A stretch of DNA of 64,000 nt from Desulfoprunum benzoelyticum (GTDB lineage Bacteria; Desulfobacterota; Desulfobulbia; Desulfobulbales; Desulfocapsaceae), in NCBI RefSeq assembly GCF_014201505.1, contig NZ_JACHEO010000007.1, forward strand, positions 91,137 through 155,136, written 5' to 3'. Below, piece after piece: positions 54,025 through 62,668 of the stretch (the stretch's first letter is position 1; each line of letters begins with the position of its first letter). Below the pieces are notes generated by a model that saw only the letters and a list, made by a program, of their open reading frames with translations, made no database searches and had not been told where the DNA came from. The position numbers and the translations under genes were made by a program.

Positions 54025-54735
54025 TCACAAAATCGCGAATCTCCTGAGAAAGACTATATCAAAGGACTTCTTTGCCACCTCCGCGAGGATGTACTCAACC
54101 GCTTCCTGAACCGATACCGCGCCAGGCGGCGGAGCTGATTTGCCGAAGATAGCCGTCGCCACATTGCCGGGGCAGATGACGCTGAAAGAGATGCCCTCGA
54201 CCTCCAACTCGTATCGCAGGGATTCAGTCATTTTCACCACGGCAGCCTTTGTGGCGACATACAACGCCTGATACGGCACCGGGACGAGTCCCGCGACGGA
54301 GGCGGTGTTCACTATATGTCCGAAACCCTGCTTCCGCATAAGTGGGAGAGCGGCATAGGTGCCATAGATCACCCCCATCTGATTCAGGTTCACTATGAAC
54401 TGCCAGAGTTCAGCGGTGACCTGTTCCGTGGGAATTGTCATACCCATGCCCGCGTTGTTGAACACGAAATCAAGGTGCCCGTCATGGTTGGTGGCGCTGC
54501 TGATGAGCTTTTCCACCTGCTCCCGGTCCGTCACGTCGGTGGGCAGGGCAAACGCCTTCCCCGGAAAACGCTCATTGAGCACAGCGGCTTCCCGATTCAG
54601 GCTTTCCTCGTCCTTATCCGCCATATAGACAGCCATTGCCCCCCGTTCCAGGAGACCAGTGGCAATGCCGAGGCCTATGCCGGATGCGGCGCCTGTAACT
54701 GCTGCTACCTTGCCCTGGTAATACTCGTTCATCAT
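54025..54735 (-). CDS. Short-chain dehydrogenase/reductase with frameshifted C-terminus
   Basis: This 236-residue SDR starts at ATG 54735. The cofactor motif is VTGAASGIGLGIATGLLERG, with VYMADKDEES after beta-2 and FVFNNAGMGMT as the NAG motif. The catalytic Ser is in NTASVAGL and Tyr/Lys in YVATKAAVVKM. The catalytic core is intact. Near 54045-54060 the frame appears shifted: another frame continues with EIRDFVKMYFEDRPAFDTYA then RQLAVERRENYRVKGTYY and stops at 53927, giving the family-like end. As written, the protein ends in a foreign FLRRFAIL tail. The substrate is unknown. The protein may be inactive or only trimmed. Confidence 0.8.
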   Translation of the reverse strand: MMNEYYQGKVAAVTGAASGIGLGIATGLLERGAMAVYMADKDEESLNREAAVLNERFPGKAFALPTDVTDREQVEKLISSATNHDGHLDFVFNNAGMGMTIPTEQVTAELWQFIVNLNQMGVIYGTYAALPLMRKQGFGHIVNTASVAGLVPVPYQALYVATKAAVVKMTESLRYELEVEGISFSVICPGNVATAIFGKSAPPPGAVSVQEAVEYILAEVAKKSFDIVFLRRFAIL

Positions 54736-54971
54736 GATAATCCTTTCACAATGTACCTTTCATGCCCGCTCCCCTGATAAGGAAATATACAAATCATGTA
54801 TACCGACGAAGAAGAATTTGCTTTTATGTAATGATATGGGAAAGGGATTTAGCGAGTCAAGGTGATTCACAATATACGCAATTACGATCTGTTAACATTG
54901 ATTTTGAATATTGCCGTAATTCTGAGAATTGATTGATGTCTAATAGCGGTATATTTCAGGAGGTGCATACA

Positions 54972-56204
54972 ATGACGAACAACTGGCTTTTGCTTGATTC
55001 CAGGCTCCCGCTTGAGGTCGTTATTTTATTGATCTGCAGCATGTCGATGCTGATATTAGGGGCCCTCCTGTTTCCTGTGCATGCCGGGATCCTGCCATAC
55101 TATGAAGGAGGGCTGTTTGGTCTGCTTCTGTTTGTATTTGCCCTGCAGACCATTACTCTTGGAAAAACGCCGTTTGGAGACACGGCCAGATCCTGGCTCG
55201 TGATTGCCGCAGGAACTGTAATCGCCGTGATAGGCATAGTTGCCTGCTTTATCCCGGATGCAATGGGAAGGGTTCCGCGAATGTTATTGATCAGCTTTTT
55301 CGGGATCGGGGGGATGTCGCTGCTTCTGCAACTCTTTCTTTCCAAGAGCAAATTCAGGATATGGCGCAGATACGGAGGAATCTTCCATCACCTGACCATC
55401 GCCTGCGCCCTCGTATACCTCTTCTCTATTGTGATGGCCGTGTTTCTCTCCAACACGGAATTTGCGACAACACCGCAGATCGCGTCAGCTGCCCTGATCT
55501 TTGGCCTTGCAATCCTGTATCTTGCGTGGGTTCTCCAGAAAATCTACAGCAACCAGCCAAGCCAGGGCGCCCTCCCCTGCCGGACAAAAGGAGGACTGCT
55601 TGCACCAGCTGATCTATCGATTGACAATATCCTGCTGCTGGTGCTTGGGTTGTTCATTCTGATTCTCGGGATTCTGCTGATTCCGGTGAATCTTGGGATG
55701 CTGCCCTTTTCCGGAAGCGCACAGCTTGGGTTGATGATGGTGATTTTTTCCGTTCAGATGATCGCCCTCGGCAACACGCCCATAGGTCCGTTCCGTCGGT
55801 CACGGCTGATAGTGATAACAGGGCTGGTCTTTGCAGCGCTTGGCATCACCTCATGCATCATCCCGGAAATTCTGGTTCCATCGCTCACAATGCTAATCGG
55901 ATTCCTGAATCTCATCGGCGGAATTGCAGCAATCGTAAAAATCGTCACTCCGGCGCTGAAAGTACCTCAATCGCAATCAGCACCAGACAAAACCCAAACG
56001 CAGATTACCATGGCAACACTGACCATGAATATTCTCACGATCGCCTTTGGCGCATCAATGCTGATTCCGAATATCATACCAGGTTTGATCCTGGGAGCCG
56101 TGCTAACAGCAGACGGCTGCGTTCTGCTCTTTCTGGTCTCTCTTTTGGTAAAAATTGAACAGGGTTTCCGGGGCCAATTCTTCCCACGGCATTGCGAAAA
56201 GTAA
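54972..56204 (+). CDS. Polytopic membrane protein with internal duplication, function unknown
   Basis: The protein has 410 residues from ATG 54972 with ribosome site AGGAGGTG. An in-frame ATG at 54933 is less likely. About ten or eleven hydrophobic helices are seen. The N-terminal half (ILGALLFPVHAGILPYYEGG ... ALQTITLGKTPFGDTARSW) and the C-terminal half (ILGILLIPVNLGMLPFSGSA ... SVQMIALGNTPIGPFRRSR) are clear copies of each other. No known family was recognised. The gene is less GC-rich than the rest of the window and is followed by AT-rich, geneless DNA, so it may be a later arrival. The last residues end basic and polar. Confidence 0.7.
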   Translation: MTNNWLLLDSRLPLEVVILLICSMSMLILGALLFPVHAGILPYYEGGLFGLLLFVFALQTITLGKTPFGDTARSWLVIAAGTVIAVIGIVACFIPDAMGRVPRMLLISFFGIGGMSLLLQLFLSKSKFRIWRRYGGIFHHLTIACALVYLFSIVMAVFLSNTEFATTPQIASAALIFGLAILYLAWVLQKIYSNQPSQGALPCRTKGGLLAPADLSIDNILLLVLGLFILILGILLIPVNLGMLPFSGSAQLGLMMVIFSVQMIALGNTPIGPFRRSRLIVITGLVFAALGITSCIIPEILVPSLTMLIGFLNLIGGIAAIVKIVTPALKVPQSQSAPDKTQTQITMATLTMNILTIAFGASMLIPNIIPGLILGAVLTADGCVLLFLVSLLVKIEQGFRGQFFPRHCEK

Positions 56205-56496
56205 TTGCGTCCATCAGATGTTCACGGTTACGACGCTCCGCCTCAACATCGACACCAGTTCGTCAACGAGAACGGCGTCCCCATCTGAAGAGTGCCGTTC
56301 TTTTGACAATGATGAGCTTTCCTGCTCTAAAAAACTCAAAAATTTTTTACACATCTATCAGTGTCAACAATCGTTAGATTTTGTCATTTTTACGTAACCT
56401 GTTGACGTGCTTCTGATAACAGTTAATAAAAGGAGTGGATACGCTGGCTTGTTGTTTAAGCTGAAATCATAATTTTTTTCTCAGGGGGCGAACATC
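56205..56496. other. AT-rich intergenic DNA, no gene
   Basis: No gene features are seen. The stretch 56340-56480 is conspicuously AT-rich and would suit a promoter for the following degraded binding-protein gene. The segment CAGGGGGCGAACATC before 56497 is a ribosome-site-like sequence. Confidence 0.35.
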
Positions 56497-56844
56497 ATGA
56501 ACAGAAACCTTTGTTTCTCTTTTATGGATCGCCATTCTGGCTTTCGTTTCGACTGCAGCAGCTGAAGATCACTCTGCTGCGATTTATGAGAGGGCCGAAA
56601 CAGTTTCTCTCTTACTACCGGCAGCCCCGGAGAACTCGGTTTACTCAAAGTTCTGGGCGAAGCCTTCGCTGATCAGAAAAATGTTCAGCACAAATGGGAA
56701 AAGGCTGGTTCCGGGGAGTCTTTGAAGTTTTTGAAAGAAAAACAAGTTGATATGATCATGGCTCACACTCCAGCCGCCGAAAAAAAGGCGATCGCAGAAG
56801 GATGGGCAGTAGTACCACCGAAACCAGCAAGGCCTGGATCTTGA
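56497..56844 (+). pseudogene. Decayed tungstate-binding-protein-like (TupA-like) gene
   Basis: A start with a ribosome-like GGGGG leads into pieces of one protein in different frames. First comes a signal peptide, SLLWIAILAFVSTAAAEDHS. After a shift the next piece is GSPGELGLLKVLGEAFADQK, continuing VQHKWEKAGSGESLKFLKEK and QVDMIMAHTPAAEKKAIAEG. The second piece matches the N-terminal lobe of TupA-like or related anion-binding proteins (TTGS..., SGESLKFLKEK, the D-M-hydrophobic-AH(A/T)P motif). It then ends in a stop at 56844. At least two frameshifts and loss of the C-terminal half are needed. The next genes are also tungsten/molybdenum-linked. Confidence 0.6.
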
Positions 56845-57098
56845 TCGTTACCCCCACCATTACCTCACCACCTCACCTCACATTAGGCGAGGGAAACAAC
56901 GATTCCAGTTCGCCAAGAAAACATTGTTCACACGTCCATACACATCCCCTTTCGCCGGTGTCATTTGGGCCGGTTGAGCAGGGAGTACACCTTCACAATT
57001 TTACCAATCGGGAGGAGCATTATGATCAAATGTATTTCAAGTTTAAACGAAATTGCTATACCCAATAAGGCCGATATCAATTTCCAAGGAGGCAACGG
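56845..57098. other. Intergenic region before the FmdE-like gene
   Basis: No gene was recognised. It ends with AAGGAGG, the strong ribosome site of the FmdE-like gene, 6 bases before its GTG. Confidence 0.35.
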
Positions 57099-57479
57099 GT
57101 GAAAAGAATTCTGTATTCAGTATTGGTCACGACTTTACTGATGTGTGTATCTCCAGTCTGGGCCGGTGATCCCACCTATATTCAGGGCAAGGATGTATTC
57201 ATTGAGACAGGGCTTACCCAACCGGATCGCGTACCCACATGGTACGCACCGATGGTTGACGAGCCCTACGCGCCTGTTTTCGAGATTCTTGCAACAAGGG
57301 GCACTCAGGGAAGATACTACCCATACACCTATGCAGTGACGGTCAAAGACCTGGCAAAAATGCATGGACATGACTGCGAGGGACTTTCGCATGCGGCCGC
57401 TTGCTGCAAAGTCGCCATTGACATCCTTTTTCCTGACGGCATTATCGATCGCAGCGTGTTGTGGGGGATCACGGTGTGA
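57099..57479 (+). pseudogene. Exported FmdE-like protein, 5' part (disrupted by IS21-family element)
   Basis: Start GTG 57099 after AAGGAGG. A signal peptide (KRILYSVLVTTLLMCVSPVW, cleaved after AWAG-like text) is followed by the FmdE signature KMHGHDCEGLSHAAACCKVA, which carries the Cys/His metal ligands. The reading frame runs 123 codons to the insertion and then meets a stop inside the element. Its other part lies at 60308-60814. With the element and one 7-bp repeat removed, the two parts join in frame as ITGTSPCWSDVVAFLTGAR, giving a 291-residue protein. FmdE-like proteins often accompany molybdenum/tungsten genes. Their exact role is unclear. Confidence 0.8.
57468..57474. repeat. Target-site duplication, left copy (ATCACGG)
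   Basis: A 7-base repeat directly flanks the IS21-family element; the other copy is at 60308-60314. Removing one copy plus the element restores the FmdE-like reading frame. Confidence 0.8.
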
Positions 57480-57575
57480 ATGACAACCGAAAATTGACCA
57501 CCTGTGATTACCGAAATCTGACCACCCAGAGTTTATGAAAAAAGAGGGAGATGGGGGAGCACCCTGTGCAGTTGT

Positions 57576-57636
57576 TTCCGGGGGCAGGAGAAACGGAGGG
57601 AGCCGGAGGCGACTGGAGTTTCTCCTGCCCCCGGAA
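57576..57636. repeat. Perfect 19-bp inverted repeat inside the IS element
   Basis: Arms at 57576-57594 and 57618-57636 are perfectly complementary (TTCCGGGGGCAGGAGAAAC and its reverse complement) around a 23-base loop. It lies beyond the small gene at 57661-57921, on the side of its stop codon, without a T-run. Confidence 0.8.
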
Positions 57637-57660
57637 GCCCCCTCCGCTGCTGATGCTCTG

Positions 57661-57921
57661 TTACAACAAAGCCTGCTTATACAGTTTTCCTGCCATTTTT
57701 CGGTTGTAATTTATGCTCTTTCGTGTGACATCATAAATAATTACGGGATAATTCCATCCACCAAGAGTGATCAGCAAATTTCCTTCGAGATCGGTAATCA
57801 TCCTGACACTTTCAGGATTCCTCGTTCCGTCAAACCATGTTGTAGTGCCTTCGTTATAATGGGCTGTTATCGTTTCCAATCGGCCCTTCTGTGGATTATA
57901 TGCAATGACATCCATCTTCAT
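57661..57921 (-). CDS. Small hypothetical protein carried by the IS21-family element
   Basis: The protein has 86 residues from the codon ending at 57921 (MKMDVIAYNPQKGRLETITA), with a good AAGAAAGGAAA ribosome site. The gene begins at the end of istB, overlapping its stop by a few bases, and is transcribed the same way. The sequence is beta-rich (SVRMITDLEGNLLITLGGWN, YPVIIYDVTRKSINYNRKMA), with no recognised family. A third gene after istB is not part of standard IS21, so it is a passenger of this element. Confidence 0.55.
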   Translation of the reverse strand: MKMDVIAYNPQKGRLETITAHYNEGTTTWFDGTRNPESVRMITDLEGNLLITLGGWNYPVIIYDVTRKSINYNRKMAGKLYKQALL

Positions 57922-58685
57922 TTTCCTTTCTTGACTTGTTGTCCTTTGAGGCTTTCTTTCAAACGAAAGCTGTCCCACAGACAGTTGATGATATGGGCTC
58001 TGTGGGTCAATCGATCGAGTAGGGCTGCCGTCATCACTTGATCGCCGAACACCTGGGTCCAGTCGGCAAAACCGAGATTCGTGGTAATGATCACCGACCC
58101 TTTCTCCTGGCGTTCGGCAAGCACCTGAAAGAGCAATTCCGCGCCTTCCTTGGAAAACGGGATGTAGCCGAGTTCATCGAGAATCAGCAAATCGTAACGA
58201 GCCTGCCGGCCAATGAGACGGCGAAGATCTTTCTCCTGACGGGCTTCGATAAGTTCGTTCACCAAACCATAGCAACTGACAAACCTGGTCCGGTAATTAT
58301 TCCTGCAGGCCTCGATCCCGAGCGCAGTTGCCAGATGGGTCTTGCCTGTGCCGCTGCGACCAAGGAAAATAACATTGCGATGCCCTTTAATATACTCCCC
58401 TCCCGTCAACTCCCGTATTACCCGGATGTCGAGATCAGGAACGGCGGCAAAATCAAACCCTTCCAAGGTCTTCAGCAAAGGGAATTTCGCCTCTCGCACC
58501 CGGCGGTTGAGTCTGCTTTCCGCTCTGGCCTGGAGTTCGGCTGTCGTCAGATCCAGCAAAAACTCATCGTAGCCCGGGCCGCTCTCTTTGGCCTGGCGTA
58601 TCTTGGCTTCCAGATCTCGAGCGGTGCTTGATAAGCTCAGTGCTTTCAGCGTTTCACGCAATTCGATACAGGTTGCATTCATCAT
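57918..58685 (-). CDS. istB: IS21-family helper ATPase IstB
   Basis: This 255-residue AAA+ ATPase is the transposition helper of IS21 elements. Motifs are Walker A FLGRSGTGKTHLATALG, Walker B DLLILDELGYIPFSKEG, and sensor text SVIITTNLGFADW. The start overlaps the istA stop as ATGA, the usual coupled arrangement. All motifs look intact. It acts with IstA to choose target DNA. Confidence 0.93.
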   Translation of the reverse strand: MMNATCIELRETLKALSLSSTARDLEAKIRQAKESGPGYDEFLLDLTTAELQARAESRLNRRVREAKFPLLKTLEGFDFAAVPDLDIRVIRELTGGEYIKGHRNVIFLGRSGTGKTHLATALGIEACRNNYRTRFVSCYGLVNELIEARQEKDLRRLIGRQARYDLLILDELGYIPFSKEGAELLFQVLAERQEKGSVIITTNLGFADWTQVFGDQVMTAALLDRLTHRAHIINCLWDSFRLKESLKGQQVKKGK

Positions 58686-60184
58686 TGCACACCTCCCAAC
58701 ACTCCATAAACGGTCACGTCAGGAGATGGCAGGCTCGGCCAATCGGCAAGCGGGGCAATGGTGGCTTTTGGCTCATTGGCGTATATCAGCAGATGCCGTA
58801 CCCCCTCACTGCCGTAAAGGTTCTTTTCCAGGGCCAGTTCAACCGCAGCCTCCACGTCACCCGCCCTATATCGGCTGTACAGCATCAGCACGGTAATGAA
58901 ATCCTTGATCCCTTTGGTTTCTCCCTGCATCCGGCAGAAACTCGCAAGCAATTGATGCAGCGACTGCGGCCAGTGTTCCCGCCATTGCCGAATCACTCGG
59001 GCACTGGAAAACGACATCGGACGTTGTTGAATCAGCTCCAGATAATGCTCCGGGGCAAGACTCCAGTTGTTGTTGGCAAACATGCGTTCGTGGACTGCCA
59101 GTCGTTTACCGCCGGAAAAAATCTCCACCCGGTCTACATGCGCGAGGATCTTCAGTCTGCGGCCTGCGTACTGCCATGGCACGGAGTATCGGTTCTTGTC
59201 TACCGTCACCGTCGCGTATTTATCGACCCGCGCCTCGTGCAACCGGATATTGCTGTAAGCCACTTCCGGCGTCTCAAGAAGATGACCTTTCTCGCCCTCG
59301 TAGAGTTCGGCAACACTCTCCGTGCGGCCGGCCATCTTATGCGATCCGTAGGCGAGGCAGTCACTGAGGAGTTTTTCGTTGAGTTCCTCAAGATTCTCGG
59401 CTTCCGGCACCGGGACCATATAGTTCCGCCGAGCAAAACCTACCAATCCCTCCACCCCACCTTTTTCGTTGCCGCTGTCAGGGTTGCAGAACCTTGCGGT
59501 AAAACTGTAATAGGCCTTGAATCTACCAAAGCTCTCCTGCTCAATACGCCTTTTACCTTGGAGAACCTTACGAACCGCCGTCGTTAAATTGTCGTAAATC
59601 AGCACCGGAAAGATCCCGGCGAAAAAATCGAAGGCTTTGATGTGGGCGTCAAAAAATGCCTGCTTACGCTCACAGGGATAGAATCGAACGAAGTGTTTTC
59701 CGGAAAACTTGCTCCGCATGCAGAAAAACTTCAACCGGACAGCTTCTCCTCCAAGAACCGCCTTCGCAGTGCCCCAATCAACCTCCGCTTCCTGGCCCGC
59801 ATCAGGTTCGCATGGGATGAACACCTGGCTGGAAAGATCAAGACCCAACTCCATTTGCATCTCCCGCACAAACCGGCGGACGTTCGATTCACTCCCCTGG
59901 TAACCCTGTTCGACTCGTAATCGGTTGTATACTCGCCGGGCGGTATGGCGCTGCTTCCTCGGTTGTTCCTTGTCGTTTCTCAACCATTCTTCAATTATCG
60001 AACGATACGGACCTAGTACCGGAAACAGTTGCTGCTCACGTTCCTTGTAGCCCCACGGCTCACCTCGCAGAGCCTTTTTGATGGTGTTGCGCGAATGACC
60101 AGTTTGTCTGGCTAACTCGCTGATGTTCTTGCCGTAGACCCTATGGGCCGTCCTGAGGTATTCGTATTGATCCATTTCGAGCAA
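58682..60184 (-). CDS. istA: IS21-family transposase IstA
   Basis: This 500-residue DDE-type transposase has an N-terminal helix-turn-helix (NISELARQTGHSRNTIKKAL) and the integrase core. The first catalytic Asp is in EAEVDWGTAKAVL, the second in FPVLIYDNLTTAV, and the Glu in CNPDSGNEKGGVEGLV. The C-terminal part ends near GVLGGVQ. The start may be 60184 or the ATG three codons later. The gene is full length for the family and no frameshift is seen, so the element may still be mobile. Confidence 0.93.
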   Translation of the reverse strand: MLEMDQYEYLRTAHRVYGKNISELARQTGHSRNTIKKALRGEPWGYKEREQQLFPVLGPYRSIIEEWLRNDKEQPRKQRHTARRVYNRLRVEQGYQGSESNVRRFVREMQMELGLDLSSQVFIPCEPDAGQEAEVDWGTAKAVLGGEAVRLKFFCMRSKFSGKHFVRFYPCERKQAFFDAHIKAFDFFAGIFPVLIYDNLTTAVRKVLQGKRRIEQESFGRFKAYYSFTARFCNPDSGNEKGGVEGLVGFARRNYMVPVPEAENLEELNEKLLSDCLAYGSHKMAGRTESVAELYEGEKGHLLETPEVAYSNIRLHEARVDKYATVTVDKNRYSVPWQYAGRRLKILAHVDRVEIFSGGKRLAVHERMFANNNWSLAPEHYLELIQQRPMSFSSARVIRQWREHWPQSLHQLLASFCRMQGETKGIKDFITVLMLYSRYRAGDVEAAVELALEKNLYGSEGVRHLLIYANEPKATIAPLADWPSLPSPDVTVYGVLGGVQ

Positions 60185-60307
60185 CTCCTCACCTCCGCGT
60201 TGAATGTCAAAAAAATCAACATTCTAACCGAAAGTGCGTTGCTCTGGGTGGTCAGTTTTCGGTAATCACTACCCCACTTTCCTGGTCAATTTTAGGTTAG
60301 CACAACC

Positions 60308-60314
60308 ATCACGG
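60308..60314. repeat. Target-site duplication, right copy (ATCACGG)
   Basis: Identical to 57468-57474 and bordering the right end of the IS21-family element. Confidence 0.8.
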
Positions 60315-60814
60315 GGACCTCTCCTTGCTGGAGCGATGTCGTGGCCTTTCTTACCGGAGCCCGGATCCAGTACGGAAATCTTGGTTTCTTCAAAGAAAAA
60401 AAATACGGCCACGCGATCATTCTCTACCGGCAAGACACTGGTGTTGCTGTCCTCGCTACATGGAAGGAAGGGATCAACAACATCCCGGGAGAGCCGGTCG
60501 TGCTTCCAGGCAAAATCACCTGGACCCCCAAGGTGAGCGCCCAGGAAGTTCTGGAACTCAAAAAGGTGGTTAAGGACGCAGGAGGAAAACCTACCCCTTA
60601 CCAGGTTGACCTGATGCGCTATCAACAATTTACGCATATTAACGACATATACAGTCGGCCCCTGGAGGAAAGCTACCAGACGAAAGTTGTTGAGAATTTC
60701 AAATGGGAAGAGTGGGTTGATTCGACCAAGACCGTTCAGAACCCCCACGTGCGGGCCGACATTCGCCTGAAGGATTACCCCTACAGGGGAGAACCTGTTG
60801 AAGGACCGAAATAA
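60308..60814 (+). pseudogene. Exported FmdE-like protein, 3' part
   Basis: The frame starts directly at the right target repeat and reads ITGTSPCWSDVVAFLTGARI, then YGNLGFFKEKKYGHAIILYR, and ends [12 protein letters not shown] at 60814. This is the rest of the protein interrupted at 57479. Its conserved SPCW motif would join the HGHDCEG motif in the first part. It has no start of its own with a ribosome site, so it is probably silent. Confidence 0.8.
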
Positions 60815-60906
60815 GGTATGGGAAAAGTTGGCGGTATTGTTCTAAACCCGTTCAAAACAGTGACAAAGAGGAGATATGTTATGCAGATGACGTTAGCGAC
60901 AAAGAT

Positions 60907-61869
60907 GTGGACATTTGTTTTATCCTGGGTTTCCTTGTCTTCATTGGGCAAACGAATGCCATGGCCGAGCCGAAAGGGACGGTTGTCATGTTCCATGCGG
61001 GTAGCTTGTCCATGCCCTTCGAGACCATGGAAAAGGCATTCGAAGCCATGTATCCGGGCGTGGACCTGCAACGCGAAGCCAGCGGCAGCCAGGCGGCGGC
61101 TCGCAAAGTCACCGACCTGAAGAAACCCTGCGATATCATCGCATCGGCTGACTTCAAGGTCATCGACAAGCTGCTCATCCCCACCTACGCCGACTGGAAC
61201 ATCCGGTTCGCCACCAACCAGCTCGTCCTCTGTTACACGGACAAGAGCAAGCATGCTGATACGATCACAGCGGACAACTGGTACGATATCCTCCAGACCA
61301 AGGGAGTCGTCTGGGGGCACTCCGACCCCAATGTCGATCCCTGCGGGTACCGCTCTCTGATGGTGCTCCAACTGGCTGAAAAATATTACAAAAAACCAGG
61401 TCTTTACAATATGATGCTGGCAAATCGTCCTGAGGCGAATATCCGGCCGAAATCGGTGGAACTGGTCTCTCTGCTCCAGACCGGCAACATGGATTACATA
61501 TGGGAGTATCTTTCCGTAGCCGTGCAGCACGGACTCAAATATGTCGTGCTCCCTGACGAGATCAACCTGGGCGACTACCGGCATGACGACTTCTACTCCC
61601 AGGCCGTGGTCAAGGTCACGGGCAAAAAACCCGGTGAATTCATGGATATGAAAGGCGATTCGGTCACCTATGGAGTCACCCTGCTGAAAGACGCCCCGAA
61701 CAAAGAGGCGGCCCTCGCGTTCCTCGCCTACATGCTCGATCCCAACGGCGGCCTTAAGATCCTCAAGGACCAGGGCCAGCCGCCGTTCATCCCCTGCCGG
61801 ATACCCAGCGAAGCAATGCATTCAACACTGCCCACCGAACTGACCGGGCTGGTGGAAGTCAAGAACTGA
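60907..61869 (+). CDS. wtpA: Tungstate/molybdate-binding protein WtpA-like (ABC transporter)
   Basis: About 320 residues are encoded from GTG 60907. The mature protein begins [20 protein letters not shown], with the oxyanion-binding FHAGSLS motif of the WtpA/ModA-like class II family. The later binding elements [17 protein letters not shown] and [18 protein letters not shown] are present. A well-placed ATG at 60881 with AGGAG precedes it in another frame. Its frame starts a signal peptide ([14 protein letters not shown]) that would join the downstream hydrophobic [14 protein letters not shown] by a shift of one base. So either translation starts at the poor GTG or the gene has a frameshift in its signal peptide. 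It feeds WtpB and WtpC encoded next. Confidence 0.82.
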   Translation: MDICFILGFLVFIGQTNAMAEPKGTVVMFHAGSLSMPFETMEKAFEAMYPGVDLQREASGSQAAARKVTDLKKPCDIIASADFKVIDKLLIPTYADWNIRFATNQLVLCYTDKSKHADTITADNWYDILQTKGVVWGHSDPNVDPCGYRSLMVLQLAEKYYKKPGLYNMMLANRPEANIRPKSVELVSLLQTGNMDYIWEYLSVAVQHGLKYVVLPDEINLGDYRHDDFYSQAVVKVTGKKPGEFMDMKGDSVTYGVTLLKDAPNKEAALAFLAYMLDPNGGLKILKDQGQPPFIPCRIPSEAMHSTLPTELTGLVEVKN

Positions 61870-61873
61870 CGGG

Positions 61874-62668
61874 ATGTCCGTGATGTCGAGGAGGGAGCCG
61901 TTCTACCTGATGTCGCTGTCCTGCGGTGTCGTCGTGCTGGCATTCATTCTTCTGCCGCTCGTCGAATTGCTGACGGCCCCCTCCCCGGCCATGCTCAGGG
62001 AAACACTCCAGGACAAGAATGTTTTCCTGGCAATCCGGCTGAGCATCTGTACTGCGGCTGCGGCGGCCGGCATCTCCTTTATCGTCGGAACACCGCTGGC
62101 CTATCTGCTCGCCCGTTCGCACTTCCGGGGCAAGCACCTCATCGAGGCCATCATCGACCTGCCGATCGTCATCCCCCATCCCGTTGTCGGTATCGCTATT
62201 CTCGGCGTTGCCGGGAAGAACCACTGGCTGGGGCAGATGCTTGCCGAACTCGGCATCAGGATCATGGGCAGCACCACCGGCATCATCACCGTGCTCACCT
62301 TCGTCGGTATACCATTCTACATAAACACCCTCAAATCTGGAATCGAGGCGGTTTCCCCCCGGCTGGAAAACGTCTCGCGAAGTCTCGGCGCCCCCATGTG
62401 GAGCACCTTTTTCCGGATTACCTTCCCGTTGGCCTGGCGCAGCGTCCTCGCCGGTTTGATCATGTGCTGCGCCAGGGCGATCAGCGAATTCGGCGCCGTG
62501 GTGGTCATCGCCTACCACCCGATGATCGCACCGGTTCTCATCTATGAACGCTACGAGGCTTACGGACTCAACTATTCCCAGCCGGTGGCGGTGTGGCTGG
62601 TCCTGGTGTGCTTGACGCTCTTTCTGCTCCTTAGAATCCTGACCTTACCGGGGAAAAAGGCGGCATGA
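61874..62668 (+). CDS. wtpB: Tungstate/molybdate ABC transporter permease WtpB-like
   Basis: This 264-residue inner-membrane permease has about six helices. The permease EAA-type loop is ENVSRSLGAPMWSTFFRITF. Other motifs are FIVGTPLAYLLARSHFRGKH and DLPIVIPHPVVGIAILGVAG, both common in Mo/W/sulfate permeases. It begins 4 bases after the binding-protein stop and overlaps the ATPase gene start by four bases, so the three genes form one operon. Whether tungstate or molybdate is preferred cannot be read from sequence. Confidence 0.88.
   Translation: MSVMSRREPFYLMSLSCGVVVLAFILLPLVELLTAPSPAMLRETLQDKNVFLAIRLSICTAAAAAGISFIVGTPLAYLLARSHFRGKHLIEAIIDLPIVIPHPVVGIAILGVAGKNHWLGQMLAELGIRIMGSTTGIITVLTFVGIPFYINTLKSGIEAVSPRLENVSRSLGAPMWSTFFRITFPLAWRSVLAGLIMCCARAISEFGAVVVIAYHPMIAPVLIYERYEAYGLNYSQPVAVWLVLVCLTLFLLLRILTLPGKKAA

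Larger units (their letters stand above)
57475..60307 (-). mobile_element. IS21-family insertion sequence inside the FmdE-like gene
   Basis: The element is about 2.83 kb. Its ends carry a two-part inverted repeat: AAAATTGACC near each tip, and further in a 28-base block (57504-57531 against 60242-60269) with one mismatch. It encodes istA and istB with a four-base overlap plus a small extra gene. It is bordered by the 7-base duplication ATCACGG. The right border is three bases longer than the left-end logic would predict (ACC before the repeat), so exact ends could shift by a few bases. The element looks complete and potentially active. Confidence 0.88.
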
